From positions 389,525 to 453,524 of the forward strand of contig NZ_JAIZBH010000002.1 in assembly GCF_022267375.1 (NCBI RefSeq): 64,000 nt of DNA, read 5' to 3'. Each line of letters opens with the position of its first letter. The first letter of the stretch is position 1. This DNA is from Leptospira sanjuanensis. Lineage in GTDB: Bacteria; Spirochaetota; Leptospiria; Leptospirales; Leptospiraceae. A program made the translations under genes and the position numbers. This document shows, piece after piece, positions 7,517-16,287 of this stretch. The notes below the pieces were generated by a model. It was not told the origin of the DNA, ran no database searches, and saw only the letters and a program-made list of their open reading frames with translations.

Positions 7517-8185
7517 TTACTTTCCATCATTGGATTTCGATGATACAAACCAAGAAGCGACGAAGCCGGTGAAAGTTCCAAACAAACCAACTCCGGTCGT
7601 CATTAAAATCGCCGCTATCAATCTACCCTCAGTTGTAACAGGAAATCTATCTCCATAACCTACTGTTGTAACCGTTGTATAAGACCACCAAAGAGCGTCT
7701 TCCGCAGTCTTAATATTACTATTCGGATCATCTTCAACCTGAAGAATTGAAATCGACGAAAAGATAATAATTACAAACGCGATTAAAGCAACAGAAGAGA
7801 ATGCACCTTGTGCCTTATTTTTAAAAATGAAATGAATTAAGTTTTTTGTAGATCGTAATGCTCTAAGAACTCGTAAAAGCCGAATTAACCTGAATAGTCG
7901 CCCTGCCCTAAAATAATCTAAAGTAGGAATACTCGAAAGCAAATCGATCCATCCCCATTTTAAATACGAGAGCTTGCTTTCCGCAGTGAATAACTTGTAT
8001 GTAAAATCAAAGATGAAAAAGATGCAAATCAGATTATCGATAAAATTTAATAATCTTTCTAATTCTGAATCAAGTTTAATGAAAGAACTTAGCAATAACG
8101 CCGTTAAAACGTAAACAGATAATACAACCGTCGCCAGATCGATAATTGCGAAAGGAACTTGCCTTTGAGTTTCTTCATTTTCCAT
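7517..8185 (-). CDS. Voltage-gated potassium-channel-like protein (C9)
   Basis: 222-aa six-helix ion channel. Hydrophobic segments fill residues 11-35, 50-66, 77-90 and 128-147. The S4-like voltage sensor has arginines at 93, 96, 99, 102, 105 and 108, one every third residue. The pore loop carries the K+ selectivity filter TTVGYGD (173-179), followed by a final transmembrane helix. The protein ends shortly after S6, with no cytosolic regulatory domain. This is compact compared with most Kv-type channels, but all core elements are present. Its role in a cassette array is unknown; membrane-depolarising effectors are known in some defence systems. Confidence 0.88.
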   Translation of the reverse strand: MENEETQRQVPFAIIDLATVVLSVYVLTALLLSSFIKLDSELERLLNFIDNLICIFFIFDFTYKLFTAESKLSYLKWGWIDLLSSIPTLDYFRAGRLFRLIRLLRVLRALRSTKNLIHFIFKNKAQGAFSSVALIAFVIIIFSSISILQVEDDPNSNIKTAEDALWWSYTTVTTVGYGDRFPVTTEGRLIAAILMTTGVGLFGTFTGFVASWFVSSKSNDGK

Positions 8186-8218
8186 TTAATCTTCTTTAAT
8201 GATTATTGCGACAATGAC

Positions 8219-8398
8219 GCCTAACGAAAGAGTCTCCTCGACGTTGCGTCCCTGAAGCGCATTTGCGCGAAGGGTTGGCACGAGGTTCGAGCGACCTTAG
8301 CGCCGTCTCGCGAACCGATGTGACAAAGCAATGTGGCTTTAGCCCGAAGTGAGGGTCGCATTAGCGATCCCGAACGAAGCGAGGAGACGAAGTTATGC
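8219..8398 (-). repeat. attC10
   Basis: Type A, 180 bp. Cores GCCTAAC and GTTATGC. Confidence 0.88.
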
Positions 8399-8416
8399 GA
8401 AGTGGCTGATTGTTAT

Positions 8417-8716
8417 TTAAGCGTTTTTACTCTTTAAATGTATTACTGGCTCAGCATCCAGTGCTTTTGCAAGTCGGTTAATCAATGACAATGATAAGTT
8501 CTTATAATTTCCTGATTCAATGCGTGCTATCGCTGGTTGAGAAGTGCCAATTTTCTCTGCTAAATCCTTTTGAGTCAGATTTCTCTTTTTTCTCAATTTG
8601 ATAATTTCTTTGGCTAAAGTAAACTCATTGGAAAGAGCTTCATAATCTTTCTTAAAATCTTTATTTTTCAGCTCTTTATTTAGAAGTAAATCAAAGCTTT
8701 TCGTCTTAAGTTTCAT
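8417..8716 (-). CDS. HTH antitoxin, XRE type (C10)
   Basis: 99-aa protein with a strong XRE HTH, IIKLRKKRNLTQKDLAEKIGTSQPAIARIESG (about residues 38-69). It is the second gene after a RelE-like toxin and overlaps its stop by 4 bases. Confidence 0.9.
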   Translation of the reverse strand: MKLKTKSFDLLLNKELKNKDFKKDYEALSNEFTLAKEIIKLRKKRNLTQKDLAEKIGTSQPAIARIESGNYKNLSLSLINRLAKALDAEPVIHLKSKNA

Positions 8717-9048
8717 ACTTGCTCTCCTCTATAAGTCTTCATCAACTTGAAGGCCTTAGTCAATTGATCTTTACTCGTCTTTTGCTCTTTCTTTATATAT
8801 CCTGAAGTTAAAATAACAACGCGATCTTTCTCAAAGAAATAAAAGAATCTACAAATATTAGAACCCTGTTTAATTCTTAGCTCGAAGAGCCCTTCGTAAC
8901 CTTGAATTTTCTTAGAAAATGGTTCTCTTAATTCTGGCCCAAATTCTCCTAATAATTCAATCGTTCTAAATGCTTTGGCTTTAAGTTTGTTTTCCAGTTT
9001 TAAAAGAAACTCTTCCGCAGGTTCTAATAATTGGATTTTAAACTTCAC
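8713..9048 (-). CDS. RelE/HigB-like toxin, Gp49 type (C10)
   Basis: 111-aa RelE-superfamily toxin. The core FGPELREPFSKKIQGYEGLFELRIKQGSNICRFFYFF and the C-terminal VVILTSGYIKKEQKTSKDQLTKAFKLM are typical of the phage-Gp49/HigB group. First gene of the operon, immediately behind a long perfect palindrome. Confidence 0.9.
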   Translation of the reverse strand: MKFKIQLLEPAEEFLLKLENKLKAKAFRTIELLGEFGPELREPFSKKIQGYEGLFELRIKQGSNICRFFYFFEKDRVVILTSGYIKKEQKTSKDQLTKAFKLMKTYRGEQV

Positions 9049-9052
9049 TATT

Positions 9053-9078
9053 CAAATATATCAAATTTGATATATTTG
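9053..9078 (-). promoter_or_regulatory. Putative operator (C10), perfect 26-bp palindrome
   Basis: CAAATATATCAAA followed immediately by its exact reverse complement, starting 5 bases upstream of the toxin start codon. It would probably overlap the promoter and ribosome-binding region. Confidence 0.6.
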
Positions 9079-9113
9079 TCAATCCCAATTTCAATTTAGT
9101 TTTCAGCCATTTC

Positions 9114-9293
9114 GCATAACGAAAGAGTCTCCTCGACGTTGCGTGTCCAAGCGCTTTAAGCGCGCTGGACTTGGCACGAGGTTCGAGGCGTCTTAGCGCC
9201 GGCTCGCGAACCGAAGTGACAAAGCAATGTGTCGAAGACCGAAGTGAGGGGCGCATGAGCGATCCCGAACGAAGCGAGGAGACGAAGTTAGGC
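9114..9293 (-). repeat. attC11
   Basis: Type A, 180 bp. Cores GCATAAC and GTTAGGC. Confidence 0.88.
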
Positions 9294-9309
9294 GACGGTT
9301 CGTATGTGT

Positions 9310-9981
9310 TTAATAATCTGCCTCGTACCCATGTCCATTTTTTCCATAAAAAATAAGCCATTTTGCAAGGGAAAAAAGAATATGTAATTTTGCATCCATT
9401 GAATCTTCTTCACTTTTTGGTGGAATCCTTATTGATTTTAGATATTCTAAATTATGTTTGATTGCTAATTTGTCTGCAATATCCATAAGTCTATTTCCGT
9501 AATCTAATGCTTCGTGAGACAGTTTAGAAATCCATGCTTCAGATGTTAATTTTTCACCGATTAAATCTTCACAATCTCTGAGAAACTCACCTCGAAACAC
9601 ATTTGCATCAGCGACAGGAGATTGATACATTGGAACACCCTCAAGCTCTTTTGCTAATTCTATTACATAGTATCCATTGTAATTTTGAAAAAATTCTTCT
9701 TTTTCTATAGATTTGTCAGTTGTTTCATAAAGAGAATTGAGCCACATATTTGCTTCGAAATCTCTTCCGACCATAGGAGCTTTTATGGTTTCGAATGGTG
9801 AAATTTGTAATTCATTCCAAATAACCAAAAGCTGTTCGAATGTATTTTCTTTTTTTCCTAATAGTTTCTCGATTAAATTAATTTTTTGTTTTTCTCGACT
9901 CTGAAGAATATTAAAGATTTTGATGTATTCGTTTTCGTATCCAGGTTTAGGCCTACCTAAAGGTCTCATATCTAATCCCAT
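9310..9981 (-). CDS. Hypothetical protein (C11)
   Basis: 223-aa soluble protein with no motif I can name. It is acidic, with a conserved-looking N-terminus (MGLDMRPLGRPKPGYENEY). The ATG at 9981 is chosen because the upstream in-frame residues are translated attC sequence. Only gene of its cassette. Confidence 0.65.
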   Translation of the reverse strand: MGLDMRPLGRPKPGYENEYIKIFNILQSREKQKINLIEKLLGKKENTFEQLLVIWNELQISPFETIKAPMVGRDFEANMWLNSLYETTDKSIEKEEFFQNYNGYYVIELAKELEGVPMYQSPVADANVFRGEFLRDCEDLIGEKLTSEAWISKLSHEALDYGNRLMDIADKLAIKHNLEYLKSIRIPPKSEEDSMDAKLHILFSLAKWLIFYGKNGHGYEADY

Positions 9982-10016
9982 ATTGATCTCATTATATATT
10001 AAATTTTCGAACTGTC

Positions 10017-10201
10017 GCCTAACGAAAGAGTCTCCTCGACGTTGCGGCCGCAAGCGCTTTTGCGCGACGCGGTTGGCACGAGGTTCGAGGCGCCTTAGCG
10101 CCGTCCCGCGATCCGAAGTGACAAAGCAATGTGGCTTTAGCCCGGAGTGAGTCCGAACGGGAACCGTGAGTGACGAACGAAGCGAGGAGACGAAGTTAAG
10201 C
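10017..10201 (-). repeat. attC12
   Basis: Type A, 185 bp. Cores GCCTAAC and GTTAAGC. Confidence 0.88.
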
Positions 10202-10215
10202 GATGGTGGCGTTAA

Positions 10216-10416
10216 TTAAATTAAGGAATTGTGTAATTCCATTTCTTTTTGTAAGATCGTATTAACAATTGTACTAAGATCTTTATTCTTCTTAAGTGCG
10301 ATTTTCTTATAGTATTCTTCTAATTGCGGATCAAGATATACCGGAAAATGAAGATCCTTTAAATCCCGTGAGTAAACACCACGCTTGCCTTTTGAAAAAT
10401 CGTATTCTTCTCTCAT
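10216..10416 (-). CDS. brnA: BrnA-type antitoxin (C12, copy 1)
   Basis: 66-aa protein with the short segment LHFPVYLDPQLEEYYKKIALKKNKDLSTIVNTIL, a ribbon-helix-helix-like DNA-binding domain. It follows the BrnT-like toxin by 3 bases. It is shorter than most BrnA proteins, so assignment rests mainly on context. Identical copy at 30869. Confidence 0.78.
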   Translation of the reverse strand: MREEYDFSKGKRGVYSRDLKDLHFPVYLDPQLEEYYKKIALKKNKDLSTIVNTILQKEMELHNSLI

Positions 10417-10419
10417 ATA

Positions 10420-10710
10420 TTAGATATCAGCTGAGTAGTATTGAGCTTTTTCTGAATTTGTAGCTGGCCTCGCCGATATGATCCTTATTATTTCTTCATC
10501 ATTTTGTGATCGATCAACAAAAATTACGACCGCGATAGTAATATTTTCAATTGTCCCAAGTGCAATTTCTCTTACTTCATCAATAGAATGGTCTGGATCA
10601 GAAATGTAAATCGTTCTCGGGTCAGCAAAAACTAATGATGCTTCTCCAAATGAAAGACCATGCTTTTGAATATTTATCCTTTCTTTTTCAAGATCCCATT
10701 CAAAGCGCAC
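10420..10710 (-). CDS. brnT: BrnT-type toxin (C12, copy 1)
   Basis: 96-aa BrnT-family ribonuclease. The N-terminal FEWDLEKERINIQKHGLSFGEASLVF and the central ISDPDHSIDEVREIALGTIE match the BrnT signature, a RelE-like fold. First gene of the brnTA operon. Identical copy at 31073. Confidence 0.9.
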   Translation of the reverse strand: MRFEWDLEKERINIQKHGLSFGEASLVFADPRTIYISDPDHSIDEVREIALGTIENITIAVVIFVDRSQNDEEIIRIISARPATNSEKAQYYSADI

Positions 10711-10715
10711 TTTAA

Positions 10716-10734
10716 TAGTATAATCGATATACTA
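10716..10734 (-). promoter_or_regulatory. Putative BrnTA operator
   Basis: Inverted repeat TAGTATA-atcga-TATACTA, 5 bases upstream of brnT. Repeated at 31369-31387. Confidence 0.5.
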
Positions 10735-10816
10735 AATATTTGTAAAGTCTTTAATTTTTTCTCTCATTGGCTTTTATCGAAAGATATTTGTATTAAGATT
10801 CAAGTTCGCCACTGTC

Positions 10817-11005
10817 GCTTAACGACGTAGGTTTCTCGACGTTTGCGTTCCCGGAGCGCTTGTGCGCGAAGGGATTTTAACGAGGCTTGAGCGAACCTTA
10901 GTGAGCGTCTTGCAAGCTGAAGTTAAAAAGCAAATGTGGCAAGGCCCGCAGTGAGTCCGAGCGGGAACCGTGAGTGACGAACGAAGCGAGAAACCGCAGT
11001 TAGCC
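10817..11005 (-). repeat. attC13
   Basis: Type B, 189 bp. Cores GCTTAAC and GTTAGCC. The gene-free stretch 10711-11031 holds the brnT operator and leader plus this site. Confidence 0.88.
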
Positions 11006-11031
11006 GACGTGGCTATCAACGCTATAGCATT

Positions 11032-11355
11032 TTACAAATAATTCAAGATTTGATCTTTTTGATAGCCGTAGATTGTTATTATTTTATCATTTATTTTACC
11101 GGGAACGTGAATTGCTTTAAGATCCGCTAAAACTTGTTCAAATTTCTCTTCTTCAACGACTTTGATTTCTAGTAACTCGATCGTTTTATATCCACCTAAT
11201 GTAAAATGATAAAACCACTCACCATCCCAATTTGAAATGTGTTGAGTGTAAAGATCTTTTGTTCTCCAATAAACGAGGAAAGAGTAATTTACCATTAGAA
11301 GTTTAATTTCTTTCCATTTGGTTTCATTCATTACTGATAAATATTCTTCTGACAT
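11032..11355 (-). CDS. Hypothetical protein, possibly DUF6678-like (C13)
   Basis: 107-aa protein with the pattern NETKWKEIKLLMVNY near the N-terminus and a WDGEWFYHF segment. From memory this resembles small DUF6678-type proteins, but I cannot check. Downstream partner of the DUF3916-like gene, 16 bases apart, so probably co-transcribed. Confidence 0.6.
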   Translation of the reverse strand: MSEEYLSVMNETKWKEIKLLMVNYSFLVYWRTKDLYTQHISNWDGEWFYHFTLGGYKTIELLEIKVVEEEKFEQVLADLKAIHVPGKINDKIITIYGYQKDQILNYL

Positions 11356-11371
11356 ATGTTATAAAATCTTG

Positions 11372-11896
11372 CTATTCAAGCTCGCCTATGACTAATAATT
11401 CATCTTTCCAAACGACATCACCATCGTATATATTTTCCAAGTAGTATTTAATACTGAATCTTAATGGAATATTATACATTGATTTAATATCGAATTCGTT
11501 TGTTTCTATTAGGATCCATACTTGCTCTTCATCATTCCGGATAAAAAAGCTATTAAAATATTCTTTATTGAAAAAGATAATTATTTGAGATCTAGACAAT
11601 TCCTGCTTACAGATAATACAAACCACTTTGCAAAATACATTCCCAGAAGGCTTTAACGTAGATAAATATTCTGAGCGATTAATGAGTGTTTGAATTAGTA
11701 GTTTTCTTGCTTTTTTCGGCGTTCTCTTCGAATCGGCAAATGATTTTTTTACAGGTATATGAAAATGCCAAAATTCCTTGTCTGAAGATCCTTCTGGGAA
11801 CTCCTCAGTAAGTTTAATAAGTGTCGCAACGAGCACCCTACATTTCCGCCTTAAGCCTCTTGTTTTCTTTTTCATATTTTGTATAAAATTCATCAT
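11372..11896 (-). CDS. DUF3916-like protein (C13)
   Basis: 174 aa. KKKTRGLRRKCRVL, then FWHFHIPVKKSFADSKRTPKKARKLLIQTLINR resemble the conserved N-terminal block of DUF3916 proteins, whose function is unknown. A CKVVCIICKQ stretch follows but does not form a clear zinc site. Two methionines open the frame; either may be the start. Confidence 0.65.
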   Translation of the reverse strand: MMNFIQNMKKKTRGLRRKCRVLVATLIKLTEEFPEGSSDKEFWHFHIPVKKSFADSKRTPKKARKLLIQTLINRSEYLSTLKPSGNVFCKVVCIICKQELSRSQIIIFFNKEYFNSFFIRNDEEQVWILIETNEFDIKSMYNIPLRFSIKYYLENIYDGDVVWKDELLVIGELE

Positions 11897-11906
11897 TAGC
11901 CATGTC

Positions 11907-12088
11907 GGCTAACGAAAGAGTCTCCTCGACGTTGCGGCCGCAAGCGCATTAGCGCGACGCGGTTGGCACGAGGTTCGAGTGAGCCTTAGCGAACGGCTCG
12001 CGAACCGAAGTGGCAAAGCAATGTGGCTTTAGCCCGTAGTGAGGGACGCATTAGCGATCCCGAACGAAGCAAGGAGACGAAGTTAGAC
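11907..12088 (-). repeat. attC14
   Basis: Type A, 182 bp, with CAAGGAGAC instead of CGAGGAGAC. Cores GGCTAAC and GTTAGAC. Confidence 0.88.
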
Positions 12089-12103
12089 GCTGGTCAGCAT
12101 CTT

Positions 12104-12505
12104 TTAAAGCCAGTTTTCAATTTTAAGATCTTTAATCCGATTAAATTCCTTCTCATTGTTTGTCACAAGAGTAAGTTTATTCGATAACGCCTGAGAACCT
12201 ATTAAAAGATCGAAAGGGCCAATTGGCTTCCCTACTTTCTCTAATTCTACTCGAACTTTTGCAGCTTTATTCGTGTCTTCACTAACAAATGGAAGAATAT
12301 TCAAATAACTTAAAAAATCTTCTAAGACTCTCGAATTCTTTTCAGAATGTAGACTTTTCTGAACACCATACTTCAGTTCAAATTCTGTAATTGATGAAAT
12401 AAAGATATTTTCAAATTTGATCTTTTTGAATTTTTTATAAACCGACTCTGGCTTTTGATTAATTATATAAATGCAAATATTTGTATCTAATAAGTATTGA
12501 ATCAT
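12104..12505 (-). CDS. vapC: VapC-type PIN-domain toxin (C14)
   Basis: 133-aa PIN protein with D7 (LLDTN), the EFELKYG helix, a GPFDLLIGSQA acidic motif and TNNEKEF. It has the same organisation as the VapC of C2 but only moderate sequence similarity. Four-base overlap with the upstream vapB. Confidence 0.9.
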   Translation of the reverse strand: MIQYLLDTNICIYIINQKPESVYKKFKKIKFENIFISSITEFELKYGVQKSLHSEKNSRVLEDFLSYLNILPFVSEDTNKAAKVRVELEKVGKPIGPFDLLIGSQALSNKLTLVTNNEKEFNRIKDLKIENWL

Positions 12506-12732
12506 ATTCTATTTCGTTTGTCATACTCCGCTGGTTGATTTCGATCAATTACAAGATCATCTGAGAAATTATTAACTGCGTTCCAAAATCTATCAACGGC
12601 ATCATCTATTGGTGTTAAAATAACATTATTCCCGTCTTTCCTTATATAAACCTCTTTACCTTTAAAACGATAATCTTTAGGCAAACGAATTGCCTGACTG
12701 TCACCATTTTTAAAAATTTTAGCCTTGTTCAT
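12502..12732 (-). CDS. vapB: VapB-type antitoxin (C14)
   Basis: 76-aa AbrB-like antitoxin with AKIFKNGDSQAIRLPKDYRF at the N-terminus, closely parallel to VapB of C2. The operator-like palindrome 12731-12752 overlaps its start codon. Confidence 0.9.
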   Translation of the reverse strand: MNKAKIFKNGDSQAIRLPKDYRFKGKEVYIRKDGNNVILTPIDDAVDRFWNAVNNFSDDLVIDRNQPAEYDKRNRI

Positions 12733-12752
12733 ATATATTTAAGCATATATAT
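12731..12752 (-). promoter_or_regulatory. Putative VapB operator (C14)
   Basis: Inverted repeat ATATATAT-ttaagc-ATATATAT touching the vapB start. The low-complexity AT sequence makes this weaker evidence than the other operators. Confidence 0.45.
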
Positions 12753-12844
12753 AATAAAACAAGCGTCAATGATTTTTTCGATAATTTGAATAAAATAATT
12801 TTGAAACTATAAATTGGGAAAAACAGGAATTTTTGCTGACTTGC

Positions 12845-13023
12845 GTCTAACGAAAGAGTCTCCTCGACGTTGCGACTCCGAGCGCCTCTGCGCGAAGGAG
12901 TTGGCGCGAGGTTTGAGGCGCCTTAGCGCCGTCTCGCAAACCGAAGCGGCAAAGCAATGTGTCGAAGACCGTAGTGAGGGTCGCATTGGCGATCCCGAAC
13001 GAAGCGAGGAGCCGCAGTTATAC
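12845..13023 (-). repeat. attC15
   Basis: 179 bp, type A on the left (GTCTCCTCG) but CGAGGAGCCGCAG on the right, a type-B-like tail. Cores GTCTAAC and GTTATAC. The C15 stop codon lies in the GTTATAC core. Confidence 0.87.
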
Positions 13024-13782
13024 GCCGTCGCTTTCTATAAATTTCAAAACAAGTGACATTGGCTCAAAAAATATATCAATTCGCGTTGCGATCTTATCGA
13101 CTCGATACGCTTTACCTATACCTGCAATAAATATATCTTTTGAATCTTTAGGGATGTAAAATATTGGTGACCCACTTAGGCCATTTAACTCTGGAAGAGA
13201 GCTACCATCAGATCTTTTTATTGGAATATAGTAATTATAATAGCCTAATTCGTTCTTAACGAAATCAAGTTGGTGGACAAAAATCGAACTTTTAAGACGT
13301 CTTAACTTTAATACGAATTCAGTTTTCGAGATTAAATACCCAGCTACAATTAAACTGTCGCCTTCCTTGAAATCATCTTTGGAATATACTAAACTATGAT
13401 CAAATATAATCGGCAGATGCACTAACTCCTGCAAAAAATTGTCCGATAATTTAATTGTGCAAAAATCGATATCAATCAAATCCTTTAATACTTTATTTTC
13501 GTTAATTATGACTGGTTGGTTTAGCGTTCCAGTGATATTTACAAAGCGGCCCTTATCGTGCGTATAAAATTCTTTTCCATTATCCTTTACTACGTGATTT
13601 GCTGAAATTAGAAAGTGATCCTTTCTATGACCTAAAATAAATCCAGTCCCTATTAAAAAATACTGTTTATCTCTTTTAACGAAAATTGGCACAACTACGT
13701 TTTGATAGAATGATTCGATAGAGCCGTTAAACTTTTTATCATCAATTCTTAATTTTCGATAAATGTATTTATTTAAGTTCAT
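13018..13782 (-). CDS. Trypsin-like serine protease (C15)
   Basis: 254-aa chymotrypsin-fold protein. The triad is visible as H63 in GTGFILGH...LISANHVV, D106 in LIDIDFCTI and S203 in LNGLSGSPIF. There is no signal peptide or membrane segment, so it is predicted to be cytosolic, unlike DegP/HtrA, and it has no PDZ domain. The coding frame runs into the recombination core and ends on the TAA of GTTATAC. Trypsin-like proteases occur in several bacterial defence systems, often beside a sensor; here the gene is alone in its cassette. Confidence 0.82.
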   Translation of the reverse strand: MNLNKYIYRKLRIDDKKFNGSIESFYQNVVVPIFVKRDKQYFLIGTGFILGHRKDHFLISANHVVKDNGKEFYTHDKGRFVNITGTLNQPVIINENKVLKDLIDIDFCTIKLSDNFLQELVHLPIIFDHSLVYSKDDFKEGDSLIVAGYLISKTEFVLKLRRLKSSIFVHQLDFVKNELGYYNYYIPIKRSDGSSLPELNGLSGSPIFYIPKDSKDIFIAGIGKAYRVDKIATRIDIFFEPMSLVLKFIESDGV

Positions 13783-13809
13783 AATGTCTATTTAATATAA
13801 AGCGATGGC

Positions 13810-13998
13810 GTATAACGAAAGAGGCTTCTCGACGTTTGCGTTCCCGGAGCGCTTGTGCGCAAAGGGATTTTAACGAGGCTTGAGCGAACCTTAGTGAGCG
13901 CCTTGCAAGCCGAAGTTAAAAAGCAAATGTGGCGAAGCCCGAAGTGAGTCCGAGCGGGAACCGTGAGTGACGAACGAAGCGAGAAACCGCAGTTATGC
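13810..13998 (-). repeat. attC16
   Basis: Variant of type B (arms GCTTCTCG and CGAGAAAC), 189 bp. Cores GTATAAC and GTTATGC. Identical to attC41 from the C of the first core onward. Confidence 0.88.
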
Positions 13999-14014
13999 GC
14001 AGTAACATGTAACC

Positions 14015-14890
14015 TTAAAACTTTGGCTCATCAATCAGACCTTTCGGGTACAAATCGTAGTTAATTTGATTATTCGTATCAAAATTACTTGTTGAGTTTT
14101 CAACAATTGTATTCCATGCTTTCCGTAAATTTTCATGTGCGTTCTTAGCATCAGCGATTCCAGAAGTCAATGCCGCAGTTATAATCAACAATTGAGCCAG
14201 CTTTGAAAGGATTATACTCCATTTTGGCTTTTCCTTAACAGTTTCCTGCTTAAGTTCTATTATTGTTTCCGAAATTATCTCTAATGTTTGTTTATTCTCA
14301 GAATGTAGACTATTGATTACCTCTAATGCATTATCTAAATATACTAATATTCTTCCTTTGTCTGACTTATTAAGATCAAAAAGACCATCGATCGTAACTG
14401 CATTTTCATCACGACCTGAGTAAACTTTTGCGTCAAAAATGCTAATCCCAATTAATTGTGAAATTCTTTGCAAAGCACTTGCAATATCTAAGAGTGTTGT
14501 TCTATTGAATCGAGTATTCTCTTCATATTTAAATAAGAATAAATTAAGAATCCATCGAGAAATGACTGGCAATGATCGGAAACTCACTCCGCCTGATTGA
14601 GTTAATGAGGCAACAACGGACATATTTTGTCGTAATGCAAATCCATTTTCAATTGTATAAAGGTCAGTCAACTTTTCACTATTAATCTTTCTTAGCATCG
14701 AGGTAGTAATATGAAATACCTTTTCGAATTCATTAATAATCCCATCTCTATTCAAGATAGTTAGTGTCTTTGCGTTTATTGAGCGACTACAATCAAGAAA
14801 GTATTGTTCGGAAAATTTCAATTTATCTATTATTTCATATTCAAATAGATAGGGTTCCAAAAATTTTTGAAGCTGTTCTTTAGTGATCAT
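14015..14890 (-). CDS. Hypothetical protein with a C-terminal hydrophobic helix (C16, copy 1)
   Basis: 291 aa, not recognised. Largely helical; residues about 225-247 (WSIILSKLAQLLIITAALTSG) form one likely membrane-spanning or membrane-associated helix, preceded by a coiled-coil-like stretch rich in Glu/Lys. The soluble N-terminal sensor and single hydrophobic segment resemble small membrane effectors, but no function can be claimed. Identical copy at 41962. Confidence 0.7.
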   Translation of the reverse strand: MITKEQLQKFLEPYLFEYEIIDKLKFSEQYFLDCSRSINAKTLTILNRDGIINEFEKVFHITTSMLRKINSEKLTDLYTIENGFALRQNMSVVASLTQSGGVSFRSLPVISRWILNLFLFKYEENTRFNRTTLLDIASALQRISQLIGISIFDAKVYSGRDENAVTIDGLFDLNKSDKGRILVYLDNALEVINSLHSENKQTLEIISETIIELKQETVKEKPKWSIILSKLAQLLIITAALTSGIADAKNAHENLRKAWNTIVENSTSNFDTNNQINYDLYPKGLIDEPKF

Positions 14891-14922
14891 TTTATATTAG
14901 TATTTATTACCCATGTTATTGC

Positions 14923-15106
<184 letters not shown>

Positions 15107-15117
15107 GACGTAATGAA

Positions 15118-16050
15118 TTATAAGACATTACTTTTGCCCTGGTTACATTCAAAGCAAAGAGTTTGAAGATTTTCTATAGCTGTTTCACCACCTTTACTCC
15201 AGGGTAGAATATGATCTACATTAAGTTCTATATCGGGATTTTTAGAAGGGGATTTTCCGCAGGCTTGGCAAGTAAATCGGTCTCGTTTCAGTATAAAAAA
15301 TCTTAACCTCAAATTAATTTTTCTAGGGCTTCTTTTTATTTTAATCTCATTTTCACTTATATGAATCGGAGGTTCCAATTTCGCTAACTGGGATTCATTT
15401 GGACCAACATCTTCTGATATTGATTCGGTTTCTTTTTCAAAAGAGTCCGAATCGATAAATTTTACAAATGATTCTAATGCAGCTTTCCAAGATCCAAATT
15501 TATTTTCATATGAGCTGACATGATATTTAGATAGTGGCTTAGCCACTTCCTCGTATCGAGGTTGTCTGCCTAAATAAGTCCAAATATTTAAGATATTCTC
15601 TAAGTAGTCTTCAACGGAAGTATTATAATGCCTTCCCACTTCCAAATTAGCTTTTTTCTTTGCATTATTCCATCCGCCAAAACGTTTAATTAAAGTAGTA
15701 GACCCATATTTCCCATACTCGTCATACTCAGAAATTGTAAGCTTAGTATTATTTAATTTTAAAGCTACTTCTTGAATATCTTTAAGTAAAAATTCATCTC
15801 TAATAGAATTTTCTCCGTATTCAATGCCATGGATACTTGCTTCAGTATTTAATCTTGCTTTATGCAGCGCTCTCTCCCAACTCCCGAATCGTTTCTTAGC
15901 CGTTTGGTAGGAATATTTTGCCCCATTTTTCTTTGAATAGTCTCTGATCTTTAATGAATCTTTTTGCAAATTTTTTGCTACAGACTGAAGGTTTTCTATA
16001 ATGTCCAGATCCGAAATCTTTTGATGTAAATCTCTTAATTCGAATTTCAT
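15118..16050 (-). CDS. HNH endonuclease with homing-associated repeats (C17)
   Basis: 310 aa. The N-terminal two thirds hold three copies of a repeat ending in RFGSWERAL/RFGGWNNAK/KFGSWKAAL, the homing-endonuclease-associated repeat that probably contacts DNA. A spacer follows, then an HNH domain (about 254-310) with C261-x2-C264, D279-H280, N294 and C299-x2-C302. All expected HNH residues are present, so it should be an active DNA nuclease. It is the larger relative of the C20 protein, which has two repeats. Confidence 0.88.
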   Translation of the reverse strand: MKFELRDLHQKISDLDIIENLQSVAKNLQKDSLKIRDYSKKNGAKYSYQTAKKRFGSWERALHKARLNTEASIHGIEYGENSIRDEFLLKDIQEVALKLNNTKLTISEYDEYGKYGSTTLIKRFGGWNNAKKKANLEVGRHYNTSVEDYLENILNIWTYLGRQPRYEEVAKPLSKYHVSSYENKFGSWKAALESFVKFIDSDSFEKETESISEDVGPNESQLAKLEPPIHISENEIKIKRSPRKINLRLRFFILKRDRFTCQACGKSPSKNPDIELNVDHILPWSKGGETAIENLQTLCFECNQGKSNVL

Positions 16051-16085
16051 ACATTTTTCTTGTTAAATTTGATTTTCATTATGTC

Positions 16086-16265
16086 GACTAACGAAAGAGT
16101 CTCCTCGACGTTGCGTCCGCGAGCGCCTATGCGCAACGCGGTTGGCACAAGGTTCGAGGCGCCTTAGCGCCGTCCCGCGAACCGAAGTGACAAAGCAATG
16201 TGGCTTTAGCCCGGAGTGAGGGTCGCATGAGCGATCCCGAACGAAGCGAGGAGCCGCAGTTAGAC
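16086..16265 (-). repeat. attC18
   Basis: 180 bp, type A left arm with the CGAGGAGCCGCAG right end. Cores GACTAAC and GTTAGAC. Confidence 0.87.
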
Positions 16266-16287
16266 GACGTGCCCCGATTATTAGATA

